Assembly (NCBI RefSeq): GCF_000878195.1
Contig: NZ_JXST01000004.1
Location: forward strand, 124,001 to 188,000
Direction of reading: 5' to 3'
DNA length: 64,000 bases
DNA from: Mycolicibacterium llatzerense
GTDB lineage: Bacteria; Actinomycetota; Actinomycetes; Mycobacteriales; Mycobacteriaceae
Shown here: piece after piece, positions 8,565-17,613 of the stretch
Position numbering within the stretch: the first letter of the stretch is position 1
How the letters are laid out: each line of letters opens with the position of its first letter
The notes under the pieces: model-generated
What the model was told of the DNA's origin: nothing
What the model saw: only the letters and a program-made list of their open reading frames with translations
Databases searched by the model: none
Position numbers and translations under genes: made by a program

Positions 8565-9263
8565 CTAGGGCGTGATCTTCACCTGCTGCGCGACGGTGTC
8601 GGTGGCGGCCTGGATGATCGGCGTCTGGTCCACCGCACCGTCTGAATTCAGTTGCAGGACATAGGTTGCCCCGCCCGATGGGAAGATCACCGTCTGCTGC
8701 GCGACGAACTTCGTCTTGCCGTCGGACACCCAGGTGCCGGCGATGCGGTAGGCGGGGTAGTTGCGCACCTTGGTCTCCGTCCCGGGACCCGACGGCGTGA
8801 AGCCCGGCAGGTTCTGAATCTCCCCGGGCGCGGTGGCCATCAGCGCCTTGGCATCGACATCGCCGGTCAGCTTCGACAGCAGCGCGATGACGCTGGGCGC
8901 GTAGTTCGCCGAGTCGACGGGTCCGTTGTAGATGATCGAGTCGTACGCCCATGGCGGATTGTCGTCGCCGGTGGCCTTCCAGCCGTCCGGCTTCGGCAGG
9001 TCGACCTTCGGCTCGCCGTTGTCGGTGCGGTGCACCTGCTGTTCGGTGATCTTGTGGTCTTTGATGTAGCTGGCGATCGTCGGGTTGGGGCCGTCACTTG
9101 CCTTGCTGTTGCCCGCATCGGCAGCGGCGGCCGCTGTCGTCGGCGCGGCGCTGGCCGGGCTGTCGGACGCCGCGCTCGCATCTTTTCCGGAGTCGCAGCC
9201 GGCCAGCACCACAGACAGTGCGGTCGCTGCCGCGACGAGGCCGGTGATCGCGGACGTTCTCAT
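8565..9263 (-). CDS. LpqN/LpqT-like lipoprotein
   Basis: 232 residues. Signal peptide with lipobox LAGC, predicted lipidated cysteine 23, then a Ala/Ser/Thr-rich linker to about residue 60. The folded domain (PKVDLPKPDGW, followed by PWAYDSIIYNG) resembles the mycobacterial LpqN family. Anchored outside the membrane; role unproven, with cell-envelope roles reported for family members. Single gene facing the flavin oxidoreductase. Confidence 0.78.
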   Translation of the reverse strand: MRTSAITGLVAAATALSVVLAGCDSGKDASAASDSPASAAPTTAAAAADAGNSKASDGPNPTIASYIKDHKITEQQVHRTDNGEPKVDLPKPDGWKATGDDNPPWAYDSIIYNGPVDSANYAPSVIALLSKLTGDVDAKALMATAPGEIQNLPGFTPSGPGTETKVRNYPAYRIAGTWVSDGKTKFVAQQTVIFPSGGATYVLQLNSDGAVDQTPIIQAATDTVAQQVKITP

Positions 9264-9369
9264 GTGGCGAGACTAATGGACCAAGCTCGCAGTGATCCTG
9301 TGAGCCGGGATCGAGCCGGCGCGAAACCGGCTCTAGCGTGTGGATTAGCTGTGGCACTACTGTGAGCGC

Positions 9370-10467
9370 GTGGCAAACGCGCAGAAACCACCGCCCGGCT
9401 GGCTCATCGACGGCATCGGCCGGGTCCGCGAAGGCTTGAGCCAACTACGCCAGGCCGTTGCGCCGGCCAACCTCACCATGTTCGAGATGGTGTTGGGCAG
9501 CTGGCTCACCCAGGCCATGTATGTGGCGTCCAAACTCGGCATCATCGACATGCTCGCCGCTGCTCCGGCGACCGCCGAAGACGTCGCTCGACGCGTGGGC
9601 TCCGATCCCGCGGCCACATTCCGGTTGCTGCGGGCGCTGGCCAGCAACGGAGTCCTCAAGCAGGAGCGTGGCGGACGGTTCGCGCTCACGCGGCTCGGCC
9701 AGGCGCTGCGGTCGGATGTGCCGGGATCGATGGCGCCGATGCTCCAGTTCATCGGCCACCCCAAGCATTGGGAACACTGGGGCCAGTTGCTGTACTCGGT
9801 ACAGACCGGCAAGACGTCGATAGAGATGTTGCGCGGCATGGCGCCCTTTGACTACTTCGAGACTGATCCTGACCTGGCCGCGGCGTTCAACAACGCGATG
9901 ACCGGACTGTCCGGCATGGTGATCGAAACCCTTTTGCCGGCATACGATTTCCGCAGCTTCGGCACCATCGTCGACGTGGGTGGCGGGCACGGCGCACTGC
10001 TGTCGGCAGTCCTGCAGCAGGCCACAGACGCCCGCGGCGTGCTGTTCGACCTGCCGTCCGTCGTGGCGGGTGCGGGTCCGGTGCTCGACTCGGCCGGGGT
10101 GTCCGACCGCATCACCGTCACCGGTGGCTCGTTCTTCGAGTCGGTCCCCGCAGGCGGCGATGCCTATCTGCTGAAGACGATCATCCATGACTGGGACGAG
10201 GACAGTGCGTTGGCGATCCTGCGCAACATCCGGTCGGTGATGGCACCGACGGGCACCGTCGCGTTGATCGAACTCGTGCTGCCCGAAGGCATGCCGAATC
10301 ACCCCGGCATGCTCGTGGACCTCGAGATGCTGGTCACGGCAGGCGGGCGGGAACGCACGGCCTCGCAGTACGCAGAGTTGTTGGCGCGCGCCGGACTTCG
10401 GCAGACCCGCGTGGTCCCGACGGCCGGGCCGATGTCGCTCGTCGAGGCCGTCCCGGTACACGACTAG
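9370..10467 (+). CDS. SAM-dependent O-methyltransferase, two-domain
   Basis: 365 residues. The N-terminal winged-helix dimerisation domain (about 30-110, FRLLRALASNGVL) is followed by a Rossmann methyltransferase domain with SAM motif IVDVGGGHGALL near residue 200. LLKTIIHDWDED near residue 270 is typical of plant-type/hydroxyneurosporene O-methyltransferases, where the His is the catalytic base. It starts at GTG 9370 after an in-frame stop. It overlaps convergent fadD17 by four bases. The substrate is unknown. Confidence 0.78.
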   Translation: MANAQKPPPGWLIDGIGRVREGLSQLRQAVAPANLTMFEMVLGSWLTQAMYVASKLGIIDMLAAAPATAEDVARRVGSDPAATFRLLRALASNGVLKQERGGRFALTRLGQALRSDVPGSMAPMLQFIGHPKHWEHWGQLLYSVQTGKTSIEMLRGMAPFDYFETDPDLAAAFNNAMTGLSGMVIETLLPAYDFRSFGTIVDVGGGHGALLSAVLQQATDARGVLFDLPSVVAGAGPVLDSAGVSDRITVTGGSFFESVPAGGDAYLLKTIIHDWDEDSALAILRNIRSVMAPTGTVALIELVLPEGMPNHPGMLVDLEMLVTAGGRERTASQYAELLARAGLRQTRVVPTAGPMSLVEAVPVHD

Positions 10468-12026
10468 CGGGCGATCGCGAAAACCGGGTCGGCGCAGTCG
10501 GTGCCCTCGGCCGACAGCTGCCGCTTGATGACCTTGAAGGTCTCGGTGCGGGGCAGCGTCGTCGCGACGCGGATGAACCGGGGCCACTGCTTGGGGCCCA
10601 GATCCTCCTGGGCGGCCAGGAAAGCGCTGAAGTCGTCCGCGGAGAATGTCGCGTCGTCGAGGAGGACGAGGGCCGACATCACCTGGTCGCCGACGGCGGG
10701 ATCGGGTATCGGGTAGACGGCCGCCTCGACGACGTCGGGGTGCCGCAGCAGCACCTGCTCGATGGGTGCGGTGCCGAGGTTCTCGCCGTCGACCCGCATC
10801 CAATCACCAAGGCGCCCAGCGAAATAGATGAATCCAGCCGCGTCCCGGTAGGCCAGGTCGCCGGTGTGGTAGATGCCGCCGGCCATGCGCTCGGCCTCGG
10901 CGGCCGCGTTGTTGTAGTAGCCGCGGAACCAGCCACGGCCGGTCGGGTTCACCAGTTCGCCGACGACGCCGGGCGGGCACGGCAGCCCGGTCTCCACGTC
11001 GACGATGGCCACCTCGGCGGTCAGTGGGCCCAGCGCGCCGGCCGGGGTGTCCGGCGTGCGGGCGACTGCGACGCCGCCTTCGGTGGAACCGAAACCGTCG
11101 ACGACGATGACGCCGAAACGCTGTGCGAACCGGTTCAGGTCGCGCGGGGCACCCTCGTTGCCGTACATGAATTTCAGCGGATTGTCGGTGTCGTCCGGCT
11201 GCGCCGGCGTGGCCAGGATGTACGACAACGGCTTGCCGACGTAGTTGGCGTAGGTGGCGCCGTAGCGGCGCACATCCCGGAGGAATCCGGAGGCGGAGAA
11301 CTTGCGGCGCAACGCGATCGACCCCTGAGCCGCCAGCGCCACCGCCCAGCCGGCCATCACCGCGTTGGAGTGGAACAGCGGCATGGACAGATAGAACGTG
11401 TCATCGCGCCCGAGGCCGAAGCGGTCGGCCAGCATCTGACCGGGGAACGCCACCTTGTCGTGGGTGACCCGGACGGCCTTGGGGTCACCGCTGGTGCCCG
11501 AGGTGAAGATCAGCATGAACAGGTCGTCGGGGTCGACGTCGGCGAACTGCACCGGCGCGCCGGCGAATCCTGCGAGTTCGGTTGCCCATGAGGCAGATTC
11601 GACGTCGATGACGTCGATGCCCGCGGCGTCGAGACCGGCGGGGACCAGATCGAGGTTGTCGGCCAGCACCAACTGGCAGTCGGAGCGCTCGACGTCGCCG
11701 GCCAGCGCGGCCCCGCGGCGGGTCGGGTTCAGGCCGACGGGCACCAGCCCCGCCAGTGCGGCGGCCACCAACAGCGACGAGAAGAACGTCGTATTGCTCA
11801 GCAGCACACCGATATGCGGCGGTTTGGCCGGGTCCAGTCGAGCTTTGAGCGCCGCGGCCAACTGTGCGCCCGCGGCGATGTGGTCGGCCCAGCTGATCAG
11901 ATCAGCCGGGCCGCCATCATCTTCTTGTGAGGAATCGTCCGGCGCCGCAGTGCAGTCGTACAACCCGCGGTCGGTGACATCGACCAGCGGGCGCAGCAGG
12001 TCGCTGACGGTGGGCCGGTCGGACAT
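10464..12026 (-). CDS. fadD17: Acyl-CoA synthetase FadD17
   Basis: About 520 residues, ANL superfamily. ATP loop FTSGTSGDPKAV, A5-like VDGFGSTEGG, hinge YFAGRLGDWMRVDGENL and C-terminal Lys in TFKVIKRQLSAEG are all present. FadD17 activates steroid or sterol-side-chain carboxylates. The ATG at 12026 has GGGAAG nine bases upstream and gives an N-terminus like remembered Rv3506; a second in-frame ATG lies at 12038. Third gene of the fadE26-fadE27-fadD17 run, 26 bases after fadE27. Confidence 0.9.
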   Translation of the reverse strand: MSDRPTVSDLLRPLVDVTDRGLYDCTAAPDDSSQEDDGGPADLISWADHIAAGAQLAAALKARLDPAKPPHIGVLLSNTTFFSSLLVAAALAGLVPVGLNPTRRGAALAGDVERSDCQLVLADNLDLVPAGLDAAGIDVIDVESASWATELAGFAGAPVQFADVDPDDLFMLIFTSGTSGDPKAVRVTHDKVAFPGQMLADRFGLGRDDTFYLSMPLFHSNAVMAGWAVALAAQGSIALRRKFSASGFLRDVRRYGATYANYVGKPLSYILATPAQPDDTDNPLKFMYGNEGAPRDLNRFAQRFGVIVVDGFGSTEGGVAVARTPDTPAGALGPLTAEVAIVDVETGLPCPPGVVGELVNPTGRGWFRGYYNNAAAEAERMAGGIYHTGDLAYRDAAGFIYFAGRLGDWMRVDGENLGTAPIEQVLLRHPDVVEAAVYPIPDPAVGDQVMSALVLLDDATFSADDFSAFLAAQEDLGPKQWPRFIRVATTLPRTETFKVIKRQLSAEGTDCADPVFAIAR

Positions 12027-12052
12027 CAGGCTTCCCATGTCGGAGACGTGAA

Positions 12053-13153
12053 TCAGGCCGGCGTGTCCGCCAGCTCGCGCCCGATGCGCAGCAGCTGCCC
12101 GGTGGCGCTGCCGATGGCGAACTCGGTCTGCTTGGCCGCCAGGAAGTACCGGTGCACCGGGTGATCCATGTCGATGCCGACACCGCCGTGCACGTGCACC
12201 GCGGTGTGCGCCACCCGGTGTCCGGCCTCGGCGGCCCAGAATGCCGCGGTGTTCACGTCGATCTCGGCGGGCAGTCCCTCGGCCACGCGCCACGAGGCCT
12301 GGGTCAGCGTCAGGCGCAGTGCCTTGACGTCGATGTAGCCGTCGGCCAACCGGGACGACACGGCCTGGAAGCTGCCGATCGGGCGGTCGAACTGCTCGCG
12401 TTCGCGGGCGTACAGAGCGGTGAGCTCCAACGCGCGCTCCACCACCCCGAGCTGGAATGCGCTGCGGCCCAGGACGTTGTGCAGCTGCAGCCAGGACGCG
12501 ACCTCCGAACCACCGACGACGCGGTCGGCGGCGACGGCCACGCCCTGCAGATCCAGGTGCGCGATGCTGCCGTGTCCGGTGGTGTCCAGCGAGGTGACGG
12601 TGACGCCGGAATCAGTTGCGGCGACCAGGAAAACCTTGACGCCGGAATCGGTTTCGGCGGGGACCAGGAAGGCGTCGGCAACCGGGCCGTACGCGACCTG
12701 GGTGCGGGTACCGGTCAGGGTGTAGCCGGCCTCGTCGGAGCCGGTGGCCTGCACCGGGCCTTGGCCCATCTCGCCGTCCAGTGCCGGAACGACGATCTTG
12801 CTGCCGGCGACGGCCGGGGCGGCCCACTCGGATTGCAGCTGGGCCGAACCGAATTCGGCGATGGCGCCGGCGGCCAGGATGGTCGACTCGAGGTACGGCA
12901 CCGCCGCGAGCTGACGGCCCAGTGCGACCAGCACGGCACCCTGCTCCAGCGCGCCGAAACCGCCGCCGCCCACCGATTCCGGTGCGGTGGTGGACAGGAT
13001 GTCGGAGTCGATCAGCTTGGCCCACAGCTCGCGGTCGAACCGCTCATCGAGCTTGTCGAGTTCCCTCTGGCGCTCCGGGGTCACCACCGATTCGGTGATG
13101 GACCGGACCAGGCCGCCGAGGTCGTCAGATGCTTCGGTTGTCTTGAAGTCCAT
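12053..13153 (-). CDS. fadE27: Acyl-CoA dehydrogenase FadE27 (ChsE5 subunit)
   Basis: 366-residue acyl-CoA dehydrogenase-fold protein forming an obligate heteromer with FadE26 that oxidises C5 and C3 cholesterol side-chain CoA esters. ACAD C-terminal features are REREQFDRPIGSFQAV and HVHGGVGIDMDHPVHRYF. The region matching the FadE26 catalytic Glu (here WLQLHNVLGRSAF) has no glutamate, which fits a partner subunit that completes the FAD site. It starts at ATG 13153, 16 bases after fadE26. Confidence 0.92.
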   Translation of the reverse strand: MDFKTTEASDDLGGLVRSITESVVTPERQRELDKLDERFDRELWAKLIDSDILSTTAPESVGGGGFGALEQGAVLVALGRQLAAVPYLESTILAAGAIAEFGSAQLQSEWAAPAVAGSKIVVPALDGEMGQGPVQATGSDEAGYTLTGTRTQVAYGPVADAFLVPAETDSGVKVFLVAATDSGVTVTSLDTTGHGSIAHLDLQGVAVAADRVVGGSEVASWLQLHNVLGRSAFQLGVVERALELTALYAREREQFDRPIGSFQAVSSRLADGYIDVKALRLTLTQASWRVAEGLPAEIDVNTAAFWAAEAGHRVAHTAVHVHGGVGIDMDHPVHRYFLAAKQTEFAIGSATGQLLRIGRELADTPA

Positions 13154-13169
13154 TTCTCGCCGCTCTCTC

Positions 13170-14351
13170 TTAGCGATTCACTCGGGGCAGGCCGAGCGCG
13201 ACCATGCCGATGATGTCGCGCTGAATCTCGTTGGTGCCGCCGCCGAAGGTCAGGATCAGGCAGGACCGGTGCCAGCGTTCGATCCGGCCGCGCAGCAGCG
13301 CACCCGGGGTGTCCCGGCGCAGGGTCGCCGAGGTGCCGAGCACCTCCATGAGCAACCGGTAGGCCTCGGTGGCCAGCTCGGTGCCGTACACCTTGGCCGC
13401 CGACGCGTCGGCGGGGGAGGGGGCCGAATCGGTGGCCGAGGCCAGCTCCCAGTTGATCAGCTTCAGCACTTCGGCCTTGGCGTGCACCCGGGCCAGGTTC
13501 AGCTGCACCCACTCCGAGTCGATCAGCCGCTTGCCGTGGTGGTCCTTGGTGTTCTGGGCCCATTCCCGAACCCCGTCCAGCGCAACAAAAATCGGCTGCG
13601 CCGACACCAGGGCCACGCGCTCGTGGTTGAGCTGGTTGGTGACCAGCTTCCAGCCGCCGTGCTCCTCGCCGACGAGGCTGGAGGTCGGGACGCGGACGTC
13701 CTGGTAGTAGGTGGCACTGGTGTCGACACCCGACATGGTGTGCACCGGGGTCCAGGAGAAGCCCTCGGCGGTGGTCGGCACGATCAGCATCGAGATGCCG
13801 CGGTGCTTCTTGGCCTCGGGGTTGGTGCGGGCCGCCAGCCAGACGTAGTCGGCGTAGGCGATCAGTGACGTCCACATCTTCTGGCCGTTGATGACGTAGT
13901 CGTCGCCGTCGCGGACCGCGGTGGTGCGCAGCGAGGCCAGGTCGGTACCGGCGCCGGGCTCGGAGTAGCCGATGGCGAAGTGCAGCTGGCCCGCGGCGAT
14001 CTTGGGCAGGAAGAACTTCTTCTGCTCCTCGGTGCCGAAGTGCATGATCGTCGGCGCGACCGAGTTGATCGTCAGGAACGGCACCGGCACGTTGGCGATG
14101 GCGGCCTCGTCGTTGAAGATCAGGCCGTCCATCGGGGGCCGGGCCTGGCCGCCGTACTCCTTCGGCCAGCTCAGCGTCAGCCAGCCGTCCTTGCCCATCT
14201 GCTCGACGGTCTCGCGGTACACATTGCCGCGTCCCATCTCGCCGTCATTGGACGCCAGGGCCTCGGCGCGCTCGGGGGTCATGAGTTTGGCGAAGTACGA
14301 GCGCAGTTCGCGCCGCAACTCCTCCTGCTCGGGCGTGTAGCCGATCCGCAT
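13170..14351 (-). CDS. fadE26: Acyl-CoA dehydrogenase FadE26 (ChsE4 subunit)
   Basis: 393 residues and the catalytic partner of FadE27. FAD-binding YSEPGAGTDLASLRT is at residues 129-143. Glu244 in LNHERVAL aligns, by three-residue indel arithmetic, with the Glu247 I recall as catalytic in the M. tuberculosis protein. ATG 14351 is chosen because AAAGG lies nine bases upstream; the in-frame ATG 14360 would have no spacing. First gene of the minus-strand operon, divergent from fdxD, with a KstR site 95 bases upstream. Confidence 0.92.
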   Translation of the reverse strand: MRIGYTPEQEELRRELRSYFAKLMTPERAEALASNDGEMGRGNVYRETVEQMGKDGWLTLSWPKEYGGQARPPMDGLIFNDEAAIANVPVPFLTINSVAPTIMHFGTEEQKKFFLPKIAAGQLHFAIGYSEPGAGTDLASLRTTAVRDGDDYVINGQKMWTSLIAYADYVWLAARTNPEAKKHRGISMLIVPTTAEGFSWTPVHTMSGVDTSATYYQDVRVPTSSLVGEEHGGWKLVTNQLNHERVALVSAQPIFVALDGVREWAQNTKDHHGKRLIDSEWVQLNLARVHAKAEVLKLINWELASATDSAPSPADASAAKVYGTELATEAYRLLMEVLGTSATLRRDTPGALLRGRIERWHRSCLILTFGGGTNEIQRDIIGMVALGLPRVNR

Positions 14352-14445
14352 CGAATTCATCCTTTATCAGTCGAATTGGGGTACGTCTTTGGTCTGTCAG
14401 TCACTTTGCGGGGGCCGCTTTCGGCGACCCGTGCCTACTCAAACT

Positions 14446-14459
14446 TGTAACACGTTCTA
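14446..14459. promoter_or_regulatory. KstR operator between fadE26 and fdxD
   Basis: TGTAACACGTTCTA is identical over all 14 bases to the site at 5666. It lies between divergent fadE26 (start 14351) and fdxD (start 14553), so one operator can repress both the dehydrogenase/ligase run and the ferredoxin/dehydrogenase run. Confidence 0.88.
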
Positions 14460-14552
14460 GTCTTGGGGTCCAGAGCGTGCCACACTGGCATCGCCATGGC
14501 GGGGTCGTTATGTTGGCCTCACCGTCGAAATCCGGGCCGTCAGGAGGGTGTC

Positions 14553-14744
14553 ATGCGGGTTGAAGTTGATCACGACCGCTGTGAAGGAAACGCGGTTTGC
14601 GTGGGAATTGCGCCGGACCTTTTCGATCTGGACGACAACGACTATGCGGTAGTCAAGGCCGATCCGGTGCCTGCCGACCAGGAAGAACTGGCTGAGCAGT
14701 CCATCGCCGAATGCCCCCGCGCCGCCCTGCTCCGCAAAGACTAG
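14553..14744 (+). CDS. fdxD: Ferredoxin FdxD, 3Fe-4S type
   Basis: 63-residue single-cluster ferredoxin. Ligands Cys10, Cys16 and Cys54 (ECPRAAL). The position that in 4Fe-4S proteins holds the fourth Cys is Asn13, as in the variable-residue ferredoxins that partner mycobacterial P450s. A strong ribosome site AGGAGGG lies five bases before ATG 14553, so the longer open frame from 14463 is rejected. Probable electron donor to a steroid P450 or to FadE-linked chemistry. It is 13 bases ahead of hsd4A. Confidence 0.92.
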   Translation: MRVEVDHDRCEGNAVCVGIAPDLFDLDDNDYAVVKADPVPADQEELAEQSIAECPRAALLRKD

Positions 14745-14757
14745 AGGTATTCATAAA

Positions 14758-15675
14758 TTGACTAGCGAAAACGACTCCACCGACCTGTCCGGCAAGGTGG
14801 CTGTGGTCACCGGTGCCGCCGCGGGACTGGGCCGTGCCGAGGCCATCGGGCTGGCGCGCGCCGGTGCCACCGTCGTGGTGAACGACATGGCCGGCGCGCT
14901 CGACAAGTCGGACGTGCTCGCCGAGATCGCCGCCGCCGGCTCGAAAGGTGTTGCCGTGGCGGGGGATATCAGCGCCCGCAGCACCGCCGACGAACTCGTC
15001 GCCACCGCGGACGGCCTGGGCGGGCTGAACATCGTCGTCAACAACGCGGGTATCACTCGCGACAAGATGCTGTTCAACATGACCGACGAGGACTGGGACG
15101 CGGTCATCGCGGTCCACCTGCGCGGTCACTTCCTGCTGACCCGCAACGCCGCGACCTACTGGCGTGCCAAGGCGAAGGAGTCGGCCGACGGCAAGGTGTA
15201 CGGCCGGATCGTCAACACCTCGTCCGAGGCCGGCCTGGCCGGTCCGGTGGGGCAGGCGAACTACGGCGCCGCCAAGGCCGGCATCACGGCGCTGACGCTG
15301 ACCGCGGCCCGCGGCCTGGAGCGCTACGGCGTCCGTGCCAACGCGATCGCCCCGCGGGCCCGTACCGCGATGACGGCAGATGTGTTCGGTGCGGCTCCTG
15401 TTGAGGGTGAGGTTGATCCGCTGTCGCCTGAGCATGTCGTGAAATTGGTCCATTTCCTTTCCTCGCCGGCGTCGGAAAACGTGAATGGCCAGCTCTTCAT
15501 CGTTTATGGTCCGACTGTGACCCTGGTAGCAGCCCCGACCGTGGAGAGCCACTTCACAGCGTCGTCCGCTGAGTGGGACATGACACAACTGAGTTCCACG
15601 TTGCACGGATATTTTGCTGACCGCGATCCGGAGCGGAATTTCTCTGCGACTGCCTTGATGGAGTCGAGGGACTGA
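14758..15675 (+). CDS. hsd4A: Steroid/3-hydroxyacyl-CoA dehydrogenase Hsd4A (SDR)
   Basis: 305-residue short-chain dehydrogenase. NAD site VTGAAAGLGRAEAIG near residue 17, NNAG near 99, and the catalytic NTSSEAGLAGPVGQANYGAAKAG block with Ser, Tyr and Lys. Hsd4A homologues combine 17-beta-hydroxysteroid and side-chain 3-hydroxyacyl-CoA dehydrogenase activity. Translation starts at TTG 14758, with AGAGG about ten bases upstream. Probably co-transcribed with fdxD. A very strong hairpin follows, separating it from yrbE4A. Confidence 0.9.
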   Translation: MTSENDSTDLSGKVAVVTGAAAGLGRAEAIGLARAGATVVVNDMAGALDKSDVLAEIAAAGSKGVAVAGDISARSTADELVATADGLGGLNIVVNNAGITRDKMLFNMTDEDWDAVIAVHLRGHFLLTRNAATYWRAKAKESADGKVYGRIVNTSSEAGLAGPVGQANYGAAKAGITALTLTAARGLERYGVRANAIAPRARTAMTADVFGAAPVEGEVDPLSPEHVVKLVHFLSSPASENVNGQLFIVYGPTVTLVAAPTVESHFTASSAEWDMTQLSSTLHGYFADRDPERNFSATALMESRD

Positions 15676-15685
15676 ACGTCCCGGA

Positions 15686-15728
15686 TCTAGTGCTGACGCG
15701 GCGCAGGAAGCGCCGCGTCAGCACTAGA
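15686..15728. terminator. Perfect 19-bp hairpin after hsd4A
   Basis: Arms 15686-15704 and 15710-15728 are perfectly complementary with a 5-base loop (AGGAA) and a GC-rich core. There is no long U-tract, as is common for mycobacterial terminators. Its 3' edge shares four bases with the KstR-like site at 15725, so terminator and operator are physically fused. Confidence 0.82.
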
Positions 15729-15738
15729 ACTTGTTACA
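15725..15738. promoter_or_regulatory. KstR operator 1 of the mce4 promoter
   Basis: TAGAACTTGTTACA fits TNNAACNNGTTNNA exactly. Read on the other strand it differs from the 5666 and 14446 sites only in the two central variable bases. It lies 212 bases before yrbE4A. Confidence 0.85.
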
Positions 15739-15815
15739 GTAACGGCAACGTCAAAATATCTCCTGAGCTGCGATTATATGTCGTTTCCCAGTGATTTTGC
15801 TGTTCTTTTGCCACT

Positions 15816-15829
15816 GCGAACATGTTCTA
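15816..15829. promoter_or_regulatory. KstR-like operator 2 of the mce4 promoter
   Basis: GCGAACATGTTCTA matches the KstR core AACNNGTT and the 3' A, with G in place of the first consensus T. It lies 91 bases after the first site and 121 before yrbE4A, in a stretch of visibly lower GC (15760-15830) suited to a promoter. Confidence 0.7.
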
Positions 15830-15950
15830 GCTACTATGAGCCGGCTCACAAGAGCTACTCATTACGAAGTGGTGATCAGGCCGCAGCGAACGTGGGAATT
15901 CCCACTCTTCGCCGTGACTGCTCGACCACGACCGAGAATGGAGTCGAAGG

Positions 15951-16715
15951 TTGATCGAACAGCTTGCGGCTCCGGCCCGGGCCGTTGGCGGGTTCTTCGA
16001 AATGGCCCTCGACACATTCACGAAGATGTGGCGTCGCCCGTTTCAGTTCCGGGAGTTCTTCGAACAAACCTGGATGATCGCCCGCGTATCGCTCGTGCCG
16101 ACCCTGCTCGTCGCTATTCCATTCACCGTGCTGGTGGCTTTCACGCTGAACATCCTGCTGCGTGAGATCGGCGCCGCCGACCTCTCCGGCGCAGGTACCG
16201 CCTTCGGCACCATCACCCAGCTGGGCCCCGTCGTCACCGTGCTGGTGGTCGCCGGTGCCGGTGCGACCGCCATCTGCGCCGACCTGGGTGCCCGCACCAT
16301 CCGCGAAGAGATCGACGCGATGCGTGTGCTCGGCATCGATCCGATTCAGCGCCTCGTGGTGCCGCGCGTCCTGGCCTCGACCTTCGTCGCCGTGCTGCTC
16401 AACAACCTGGTGTGCCTCATCGGCCTGGCCGGTGGCTACGTCTTCTCCGTCTTCCTGCAGGGCGTCAACCCGGGCTCGTTCATCAACGGCCTGACGGTGC
16501 TGACCGGCCTGGGCGAGCTGATGCTCGCCGAGATCAAGGCCGTGCTGTTCGGCCTGCTCGCCGGCATGGTCGGCTGCTACCGCGGCCTGACCGTCAAGGG
16601 CGGACCCAAGGGCGTCGGCATCGCGGTGAACGAGACCGTGGTCTACGCCTTCATCTGCTTGTTCGTCATCAACGTGATCATGACCGCCATCGGCGTCCGG
16701 GTACTGGTGCGGTGA
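15951..16715 (+). CDS. yrbE4A: Mce4 permease YrbE4A
   Basis: 254-residue MlaE-family integral membrane protein with about five or six helices. It is one of two permease subunits of the ABC-type Mce4 sterol importer. The family core, ADLGARTIREEIDAMRVLGIDP, is present. TTG 15951 is the start because the N-terminus from MIEQLAAPARAVGGFFEM matches remembered orthologues; AAGG lies immediately upstream. First gene of the ten-gene mce4 operon, with a 120-base leader after the second KstR-like site. Confidence 0.93.
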   Translation: MIEQLAAPARAVGGFFEMALDTFTKMWRRPFQFREFFEQTWMIARVSLVPTLLVAIPFTVLVAFTLNILLREIGAADLSGAGTAFGTITQLGPVVTVLVVAGAGATAICADLGARTIREEIDAMRVLGIDPIQRLVVPRVLASTFVAVLLNNLVCLIGLAGGYVFSVFLQGVNPGSFINGLTVLTGLGELMLAEIKAVLFGLLAGMVGCYRGLTVKGGPKGVGIAVNETVVYAFICLFVINVIMTAIGVRVLVR

Positions 16716-16758
16716 TGCGGGGAATGAGCACCCAGCGAGTAGCGGAAACGGATCGCGC

Positions 16759-17601
16759 ATGAGTTACGACGCAACACTCCGCTTCAAACGAATGTTCCGG
16801 GCTCTGCCCGGAATCGTCGACGGCATCGGTGAGCAGGCGCTGTTCTACGGGGAGTCCTTCCGGTACATCCCCAACGCGCTGACCCGCTACCGTCGCGAGA
16901 CCATCCGGCTCATCGCCGAGATGACGATGGGTACCGGCGCGCTGGTGATGATCGGTGGCACCGTCGGTGTCGCGGCGTTCATGACGCTGGCCTCCGGCGG
17001 CGTCATCGCAGTCCAGGGCTACTCCTCGCTGGGCAACATCGGTATCGAGGCCCTGACCGGCTTCCTGTCCGCCTTCCTCAACGTGCGCATCGTCGCGCCT
17101 GTCATCGCCGGTATCGCGCTGGCCGCCACCATCGGCGCCGGTTGTACCGCGCAGCTGGGCGCCATGCGCGTGGCCGAGGAGATCGACGCCGTCGAATCGA
17201 TGGCCGTGCACTCGGTGTCGTACCTGGTGTCCACCCGGATCATCGCGGGCCTGATCGCCGTCATCCCGCTGTACGCCCTGGCGGTCCTGGCCTCGTTCTT
17301 CGCGGCGCGGGCCACCACGGTCTACATCAACGGTCAGTCGGCCGGTCTGTACGACCACTACTTCAGCACCTTCATGGTGCCCACCGACCTGTTGTGGTCA
17401 TTCCTGCAGGCCATCGTCATGTCCATCGCGGTCATGCTGGTGCACACCTACTACGGCTACAACGCCAGTGGTGGACCTGTCGGCGTGGGTATCGCGGTCG
17501 GTCAGGCCGTGCGCACCTCGCTGATCGTGGTCGTCACCATCGTCCTGCTCATCTCCCTGGCCGTGTACGGCGCGTCCGGCAACTTCAACCTCTCCGGATA
17601 G
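16759..17601 (+). CDS. yrbE4B: Mce4 permease YrbE4B
   Basis: 280-residue MlaE-family permease pairing with YrbE4A. The AMRVAEEIDAVESMAVHSV core corresponds to the same cytoplasmic loop. It starts at ATG 16759, 43 bases after yrbE4A, and is followed 12 bases later by mce4A. The ATPase MceG is not encoded in this window, as expected because it is shared genome-wide. Confidence 0.93.
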   Translation: MSYDATLRFKRMFRALPGIVDGIGEQALFYGESFRYIPNALTRYRRETIRLIAEMTMGTGALVMIGGTVGVAAFMTLASGGVIAVQGYSSLGNIGIEALTGFLSAFLNVRIVAPVIAGIALAATIGAGCTAQLGAMRVAEEIDAVESMAVHSVSYLVSTRIIAGLIAVIPLYALAVLASFFAARATTVYINGQSAGLYDHYFSTFMVPTDLLWSFLQAIVMSIAVMLVHTYYGYNASGGPVGVGIAVGQAVRTSLIVVVTIVLLISLAVYGASGNFNLSG

Positions 17602-17613
17602 GGGGCGTAGACG

